In this document: positions 6,572 to 10,308 of the stretch, in pieces
Layout of the letters: each line of letters begins with the position of its first letter
Numbering within the stretch: the stretch's first letter is position 1
NCBI GenBank assembly: GCA_017861495.1
Contig: JAGFXW010000175.1
Span: 1-10,308 of the forward strand
Direction: 5' to 3'
DNA from: Bacillota bacterium
GTDB lineage: Bacteria > Bacillota_C > Negativicutes > CTSoil-072
DNA: 10,308 bases
Position numbers and translations under genes: made by a program
The notes under the pieces: generated by a model
The model's database searches: none
What the model was told of the DNA's origin: nothing
The model's input: the letters and a program-made list of their open reading frames with translations, nothing else

Positions 6572-8035
6572 CTATTCCAGTTCCTGTTTTTGCTGTTTTC
6601 TGGCAATCCACTTTTTCGCCGCAGCATAGATTATTTGTCGATCGTTGGCTAATTCACCATCTTGGATCCGATGCAGCATGATCTTAAGAAATGGCCCCAT
6701 CATCTGCGGGCTGCCCAAAACAGCAAGCAGCTCTGCCGGATCGTAAGCAATATCGGTGGTATGCACAGGCATACTGCGAATCAGGGTTTGCAGATAAGCG
6801 CCAAATTCCACAGTCCTCGCTGCACTCTGCTCAGCTTGATCGGCAGGCCCGGACGCCAAACAATCGGCCGTGCATACTTCCGTTAGCTGTTGAAACGCCT
6901 CCAGCATTAACCGGCAGTTTCGGAATGATTTGGATTGAATTTCTTGCCGCAGCCAATGGTTTGCCGCCAATGGATTCCGGTACAAGCAAAAATAAAAGCG
7001 CATATGCCTGGATACCAACCACACAATTCTCTCCTGAAGATCCGGCGGCAATTGCAATCGGCGGACGATATCTTTCGCCAATTGCGCACCTGCTTCTTCA
7101 TGCCCATGGTCAAAGACAGCCCCGGCTTCATCCCGGCCGCGCACACCCGGCATTCCTTTGCCGACATCGTGCAGCAAGGTTGCCCAACGGATAAGCCGGT
7201 CCGGTTTGGCGGCTTGTACCGCCGTCAAGGTATGCCGCCAGGCATCCATCCGGTGATATTTGCGTTCTTGCGGCAAATCGGCAAGATGCTGCAATTCCGG
7301 CAAAATAGAAAGCTGCCGGTATTCACCCCGCGACCGTGTCCGGCACTGGGCATTCAAAAGTCCGGTACGCAGCATGGCATCCAACCCTTGACTACAATAT
7401 TCTGCCAGCAGCGTTTTTTCTACTTCGTCCCTTACGCGTTCCAAAGACAGTCCGGCAACACGTTCCAGTTGACCGGGAATCGCCTGCAAAATCGTCTCGT
7501 CAATCCGGAAACCAAGCTGCGCCGCAAACCGGCAGGCGCGAAACATCCGGAGCGCATCTTCGCGGAAACGCACATGGGCGTCTCCGACCGCCCGGATCAG
7601 ACCGGCCGCCAAATCCTGCCGGCCGCCGAAAGGATCGATCACCTCGCCGGAATGATCCATCGCCATCGCATTGATGGTGAAGTCCCGCCTTGCAAGATCA
7701 CTGACCACTTCATGGGAATACCAGACCTCCGTCGGCCGATGGCTGTCCTCGCCGTACAGTTCGCCGCGGAACGTGGCCACTTCAATCGGCCTGCCTGCCA
7801 CCACGACAAGAACTACGCCAAAATTTTGACCTAATTGGTCAATCACCCGCCAACCGGCTTGTCCGGCCACGCGGATCACTTCCTCCGGCCATGCGTCCGT
7901 CGAAATATCATAATCACTGATCGGACGATTTCCCAGCAAATCGCGGACCGCTCCGCCCACTAAAAAGGCCAAATAACCTTCCTGCACCAACGTTTCCATT
8001 ACCAAACGGATTTCACCCGGTATTTGACTGATCAT
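6572..8035 (-). CDS. cca: CCA tRNA nucleotidyltransferase (class II) with HD domain
   Basis: The protein has 487 aa from the ATG at 8033-8035. It adds or repairs the 3'-CCA end of tRNAs in the cytosol. Class II signatures appear in order: LVGGAVRDLLG (25-35), the metal-binding DYD (41-43), RRDFTINAMAMD (116-127), and the nucleotide-selecting EDALRMFRACRFA (159-171). A HD phosphohydrolase-like domain follows, with LLHDVGKG (287-294) and DHGHEEAG (309-316). The fold is therefore CCA-adding enzyme plus HD domain; poly(A) polymerase is the main alternative in this family. An ATG three codons upstream (8044) is possible, but there AGTAGG abuts the start codon. The same AGTAGG lies 9 nt before the chosen ATG. 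The gene ends 7 bp from the converging oxidoreductase stop, with no terminator seen between them. The upstream gap contains two hairpins that may lie in its leader. Confidence 0.93.
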   Translation of the reverse strand: MISQIPGEIRLVMETLVQEGYLAFLVGGAVRDLLGNRPISDYDISTDAWPEEVIRVAGQAGWRVIDQLGQNFGVVLVVVAGRPIEVATFRGELYGEDSHRPTEVWYSHEVVSDLARRDFTINAMAMDHSGEVIDPFGGRQDLAAGLIRAVGDAHVRFREDALRMFRACRFAAQLGFRIDETILQAIPGQLERVAGLSLERVRDEVEKTLLAEYCSQGLDAMLRTGLLNAQCRTRSRGEYRQLSILPELQHLADLPQERKYHRMDAWRHTLTAVQAAKPDRLIRWATLLHDVGKGMPGVRGRDEAGAVFDHGHEEAGAQLAKDIVRRLQLPPDLQERIVWLVSRHMRFYFCLYRNPLAANHWLRQEIQSKSFRNCRLMLEAFQQLTEVCTADCLASGPADQAEQSAARTVEFGAYLQTLIRSMPVHTTDIAYDPAELLAVLGSPQMMGPFLKIMLHRIQDGELANDRQIIYAAAKKWIARKQQKQELE

Positions 8036-8049
8036 AGCCCACATCCTAC

Positions 8050-8085
8050 TTGCATGGACCGGTTGTTACCAACCGCAACCTGCAA
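8050..8085 (-). other. Hairpin in the cca 5' leader, next to its ribosome binding site
   Basis: On the minus strand TTGCAGG (8085-8079) can pair with CC-a-TGCAA (8057-8050) with one bulged base. Inside it, CGGTTG (8075-8070) pairs perfectly with CAACCG (8065-8060) around a GTAA loop. The base of the structure touches AAGTAGG (8051-8045), the ribosome binding site of cca. Folding could therefore affect initiation. This is inferred from complementarity only. Confidence 0.35.
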
Positions 8086-8098
8086 ATTTTTTAGCATT

Positions 8099-8130
8099 GT
8101 CTAAACGCTTCTATACAACAGCATTTAGAC
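8099..8130. repeat. 10-bp inverted repeat upstream of cca
   Basis: GTCTAAACGC (8099-8108) and GCATTTAGAC (8121-8130) form an inverted repeat with a 12-nt loop. As minus-strand RNA all ten pairs form, one of them a G-U wobble. No T-run follows, so a terminator is unlikely. It may be an operator or a leader stem of cca. The rest of the 279-nt gap (8036-8314) holds the mutase-operon terminator and no gene I can support. Confidence 0.45.
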
Positions 8131-8253
8131 AAAAGATTTTTGTTTCCTGTTCTTTTTCCTGCAGTCTGTATAAACAAAGTAAAAAAACACGCGCGTTGGA
8201 ACAAACGGTTCACCATACCCTGGCCCTCTTGCGCAGTTATGAACAACAAACAG

Positions 8254-8298
8254 AAAAAGAACGGTTGACAATCTGCGACGTCAAAAACCGTTCTTTTT
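8254..8298. terminator. Intrinsic terminator of the methylmalonyl-CoA operon
   Basis: AAAAAGAACGGTT (8254-8266) and AACCGTTCTTTTT (8286-8298) form a perfect 13-bp stem. An additional GAC/GTC pairing is possible inside and CAACAAA/TTTGTTG outside. T-rich tails exist on both strands. On the minus strand it lies just after the epimerase stop (8315) and closes the mutase-meaB-epimerase transcript before cca. Confidence 0.85.
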
Positions 8299-8314
8299 TT
8301 GTTGCCTAACTATT

Positions 8315-8722
8315 CTAATCGCGCTGCGATAATTCCAATAAAATGCCGCCGGTTGCTTTGGGATGGACAAAGGCGATACTGGCTGCGCCCGCTCCGTACC
8401 GCGGTTCTTCATCGATTAACCGCACGCCCTTTGCCTTGAGCTCGGCAATAGCCGCCTCAATATTATCAACCCGCAGGGCAATGTGCTGGATCCCTTCCCC
8501 GTTTTTTTCAATAAATTTCGCGATCGGCCCATCCGGCGAAGTCGATTCCAACAGCTCAATCTCACTGTCGCCGCTGGGAATAAAGCAGACTTTTACTTTT
8601 TGCTGCTCCACCACTTCCTCGCCCTGCGCCGCCATCCCTAGTATTTCCGTGTAAAATTTCTTGGCCGCTTCCATATCTTTCACAGCAATACCGATATGGT
8701 CGACCTTCAAAACAGTAAACAT
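8315..8722 (-). CDS. mce: Methylmalonyl-CoA epimerase
   Basis: This 135-aa protein of the vicinal-oxygen-chelate (glyoxalase) superfamily interconverts (R)- and (S)-methylmalonyl-CoA, linking the mutase to the biotin-dependent carboxylase or decarboxylase. The two betaalphabetabetabeta modules are visible. Expected metal ligands are His9 (VDHIGIAV), His80 (GIQHIALRVD) and Glu130 (LLELS), with a fourth likely in EIELLES (54-60). The RYGAGAASIAFVHPK segment (108-122) is typical of the family. The frame stays open to 8842, but that would overlap meaB. The ATG at 8720-8722 has AAGGAGGG at a good distance, gives the standard N-terminus and matches the family length. It lies 34 nt after meaB on the same strand and is followed by the operon terminator. 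Confidence 0.93.
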   Translation of the reverse strand: MFTVLKVDHIGIAVKDMEAAKKFYTEILGMAAQGEEVVEQQKVKVCFIPSGDSEIELLESTSPDGPIAKFIEKNGEGIQHIALRVDNIEAAIAELKAKGVRLIDEEPRYGAGAASIAFVHPKATGGILLELSQRD

Positions 8723-8756
8723 CCAAAACCCTCCTTCTCGTTTGCCGCAATCGGCA

Positions 8757-9698
8757 CTATGCCAAGTAACTGTCCACCAGGGCAGCGACCACCGAATAAG
8801 GATCCTGCTTTCGCTGTTCAATGCTGGCCACCAGAAAATCAAGTTCCCCGGAAGCCCTCATCCGCTCTCCCACCCGGCGGTTAATTTGTTCTTCCAGAAG
8901 CGCCAGAAGTTCATCCCGTGTCCGTTGGGTACGCCGGAGCGCCAATTCGCCGGAAGCGGCCAAATACACATGGTGTTCTTCAATTCGTTGCATCAGCTCA
9001 TCGATGCCAATCCCTCTGCTGGCAATAGTCCGGCAAACTTTGGGCCGCCATTGCACCTGCCTTTGATTTAAATCCAGCATCATTTCCAGTTCCGTATTCA
9101 AACGGTCAACCCCGTCACGGTCGGCCTTGTTGATGGCAAACAGATCGCCGATTTCAAGGATTCCGGCCTTAATCGCCTGAATATCGTCGCCCAACCCGGG
9201 AACCAGAACAACAATGGTGGTATCCGCTGTTTTGACAATATCCACTTCCGATTGCCCGACTCCTACCGTTTCAATAAAAATAATATCTTTGCCGGCGGCA
9301 TCCATAATCTTGGCGACATCCGCAGTTTTCAGCGCCAAGCCGCCCAGGCTGCCCCGCGTTCCCATGCTGCGGATGAATACTCCGGGATCCAGGGTCAGTT
9401 CATTCATGCGGATGCGGTCGCCCAATATCGCCCCGCCAGTAAAAGGGCTGGTCGGGTCGACCGCGATAATCCCTACCGTTTTTCCCTGCTCCCGGCATTT
9501 TTTTGCCAGCCTGTCCGTTAACGTGCTTTTCCCCGCCCCCGGCGGTCCGGTAATGCCAATGACATACGCCCGGCCGGTATGCGGATATAATTTTTGCATG
9601 ATAGCAGAAGCTTCTTCATATTCATTTTCGATCGCCGTAATCGCTCTGGCAAGCGCCCGTGGCGATCCGGCTACTATTTCCCGGGCAATATCCATCAT
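8757..9698 (-). CDS. meaB: MeaB/ArgK-type G3E GTPase, methylmalonyl-CoA mutase chaperone
   Basis: This 313-aa cytosolic GTPase gates cofactor loading of B12-dependent methylmalonyl-CoA mutase and protects it from inactivation. The Walker A motif GPPGAGKST is at 51-59, followed by DPTSPFTGGAILGDRIRM (81-98), FIRSMGTRG (108-116), the switch-like ETVGVGQSE (143-151) and the base-recognition NKAD (190-193). The C-terminal helical part (about 255-313) corresponds to the dimerisation arm. Two ATGs in tandem begin the frame; GAGGCGG lies about 8-10 nt upstream. Its position after the mutase subunits and before the epimerase fits the family. The old name ArgK (LAO/AO transport ATPase) is a historical misannotation. 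The start codon overlaps the TGA of an open, start-less frame in the spacer upstream. Confidence 0.95.
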   Translation of the reverse strand: MMDIAREIVAGSPRALARAITAIENEYEEASAIMQKLYPHTGRAYVIGITGPPGAGKSTLTDRLAKKCREQGKTVGIIAVDPTSPFTGGAILGDRIRMNELTLDPGVFIRSMGTRGSLGGLALKTADVAKIMDAAGKDIIFIETVGVGQSEVDIVKTADTTIVVLVPGLGDDIQAIKAGILEIGDLFAINKADRDGVDRLNTELEMMLDLNQRQVQWRPKVCRTIASRGIGIDELMQRIEEHHVYLAASGELALRRTQRTRDELLALLEEQINRRVGERMRASGELDFLVASIEQRKQDPYSVVAALVDSYLA

Positions 9699-9747
9699 AG
9701 CTGCACCGCCTCTATTTTCGCAATCCGTTCCTCCAATACTGCATGAA

Positions 9748-9820
9748 ACAGGTTATCCTTCTCACAGCCTGTAATACCCCATACGGGGCACAGGCACTTC
9801 CGATGGAGTAACCTGTGCCC
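9748..9820 (-). other. Structured spacer between the mutase B12 subunit gene and meaB
   Basis: The 156-nt spacer (9699-9854) lies inside one apparent operon. On the minus strand GGGCACAGG (9820-9812) pairs perfectly with CCTGTGCCC (9794-9786), a 9-bp hairpin with a 17-nt loop. The overlapping ACAGGTTAcTCC (9816-9805) can instead pair with GGATAACCTGT (9758-9748), 11 pairs with one bulge. The two pairings exclude one another. Smaller palindromes (CCCCGTATGGGG at 9788-9777, ACAGGCTGT) lie between. No T-run follows either stem. It may be a switching RNA, an RNA-processing site or a dispersed palindromic repeat. Function is not known. Confidence 0.5.
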
Positions 9821-9854
9821 GGAGGGTAAAACTCCACCTGAAGTAAGTCTACAT

Positions 9855-10250
9855 TTATTTCACGTTGGCTTTGATAAATTCAATAATCGCCGCCGTAGGC
9901 GTTCCCGGTGTAAAAATTTCAGCCACTCCGGCTGCCTTTAGCCCGGGAATATCAGCATCCGGAATAACCCCGCCGCCGATTAACAAGATATCCTCCATGT
10001 TCTTGGCTTTCATCAAGTCCAACACCTTCGGAAAAATAGTATTATGCGCGCCGGACAACAGGCTCAAGGCGATCACATTCACGTCTTCCTGCAACGCTGT
10101 CTCGGTAATCATTTCCGGTGTTTGCCGAAGTCCGGTATAGATAACCTCAAAACCGGCATCCCGCAGCGCGCGGGCAACGACTTTTGCTCCGCGGTCGTGC
10201 CCATCGAGACCGGGTTTGGCTACAAGCACTCGGATCCGTTTTTCCATCAT
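9855..10250 (-). CDS. mcmA2: Methylmalonyl-CoA mutase, cobalamin-binding small subunit
   Basis: This 131-aa stand-alone B12-binding domain works with the separate catalytic subunit to isomerise succinyl-CoA and (R)-methylmalonyl-CoA by adenosylcobalamin radical chemistry. The DxHxxG signature is GLDGHDRG, with Asp16, the lower axial ligand His18 and Gly21. SLLSGAH (63-69) and GGGVIP (92-97) form the rest of the nucleotide-tail pocket. The length equals the domain alone, so the mutase here is split, as in some Firmicutes and archaea, not fused as in E. coli ScpA. A GGAGG lies 6-7 nt before the first of two tandem ATGs. It starts 23 nt after the stop of the large subunit, implying co-transcription. 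Other B12-domain proteins are possible, but [13 protein letters not shown] is characteristic of mutases and the neighbours agree. Confidence 0.93.
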   Translation of the reverse strand: MMEKRIRVLVAKPGLDGHDRGAKVVARALRDAGFEVIYTGLRQTPEMITETALQEDVNVIALSLLSGAHNTIFPKVLDLMKAKNMEDILLIGGGVIPDADIPGLKAAGVAEIFTPGTPTAAIIEFIKANVK

Positions 10251-10273
10251 TCATTCCTCCGCTCCCTTTTCGC

Positions 10274-10308
10274 TTACAGACTGATGTGCGCTTCGTATTC
10301 ACCAAACA
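10274..10308 (-). CDS. Methylmalonyl-CoA mutase large (catalytic) subunit, C-terminal end only
   Basis: Reading into the window from the right edge on the minus strand gives (V)FGEYEAHISL and then TAA (10274-10276). An F/W-G-x-Y tail followed by a few residues is typical of the C-terminus of split mutase catalytic subunits. It stands directly upstream of the matching B12-binding subunit with a 23-nt gap. Only 11 codons are visible, so the call depends mainly on this context. The gene continues outside the window. Confidence 0.7.
   Translation of the reverse strand, partial: FGEYEAHISL

Noticed and set aside
6935..7834. Plus-strand open frame of 299 codons opposite cca
   Set aside because: Antisense shadow of a well conserved cca gene; no family features and no ribosome binding site.
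8097..8309. Plus-strand open frame of 70 codons in the gap between cca and the epimerase gene
   Set aside because: It needs a TTG start, has no ribosome binding site, and its last codons are the right arm of the intrinsic terminator. The composition does not look like protein.
8723..8842. N-terminal extension of the epimerase to 8842
   Set aside because: It would overlap the end of meaB, add residues not found in the family, and ignore a strong AAGGAGGG site before the ATG at 8722.
9699..9854. Cobalamin riboswitch in the mutase operon spacer
   Set aside because: Attractive by context, but I could not find the conserved B12-box (GCCACTG-like) or the other core elements. The region is better described as an unclassified structured spacer.

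Overview
The window looks like a chromosomal segment from an anaerobic, spore-forming Firmicute of moderate GC, most plausibly a Negativicute (Sporomusa/Propionispora-like). This is inferred from the gene mix: a split B12-dependent methylmalonyl-CoA mutase with its chaperone and epimerase, a SpoVD-type sporulation penicillin-binding protein, a HypA nickel chaperone for [NiFe] hydrogenase, and a CxxDCPDxC-type molybdopterin oxidoreductase. No mobile element, CRISPR array, rRNA or tRNA was found.

Layout from left to right. The left edge holds the first codons of hypA on the minus strand, apparently with a CTG initiator. An intergenic inverted repeat follows, then folD (minus), which lacks the usual catalytic lysine. 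Next come spoVD (minus), a bidirectional intrinsic terminator, and a secreted SGNH/GDSL hydrolase with two Fn3-like repeats (minus). A divergent promoter region separates that gene from a molybdopterin oxidoreductase (plus), which seems to have lost about 90 internal residues. This gene converges on cca (minus), 7 bp apart. A 279-bp gene-free stretch upstream of cca carries hairpins and the terminator of the next operon.

The right quarter is a minus-strand methylmalonyl-CoA module, in transcription order: mutase large subunit (only its last 11 codons are inside the window), cobalamin-binding mutase subunit, a 156-bp structured spacer, MeaB GTPase chaperone, methylmalonyl-CoA epimerase, and an intrinsic terminator. 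Together these interconvert succinyl-CoA and (R)/(S)-methylmalonyl-CoA and protect the B12 enzyme, as in succinate-to-propionate fermentation or propionyl-CoA assimilation.

The observations most worth a second look are the CTG start of hypA, the FolD active-site substitutions, the internal deletion in the molybdoenzyme, and the spacer inside the mutase operon with two mutually exclusive base-pairing options.
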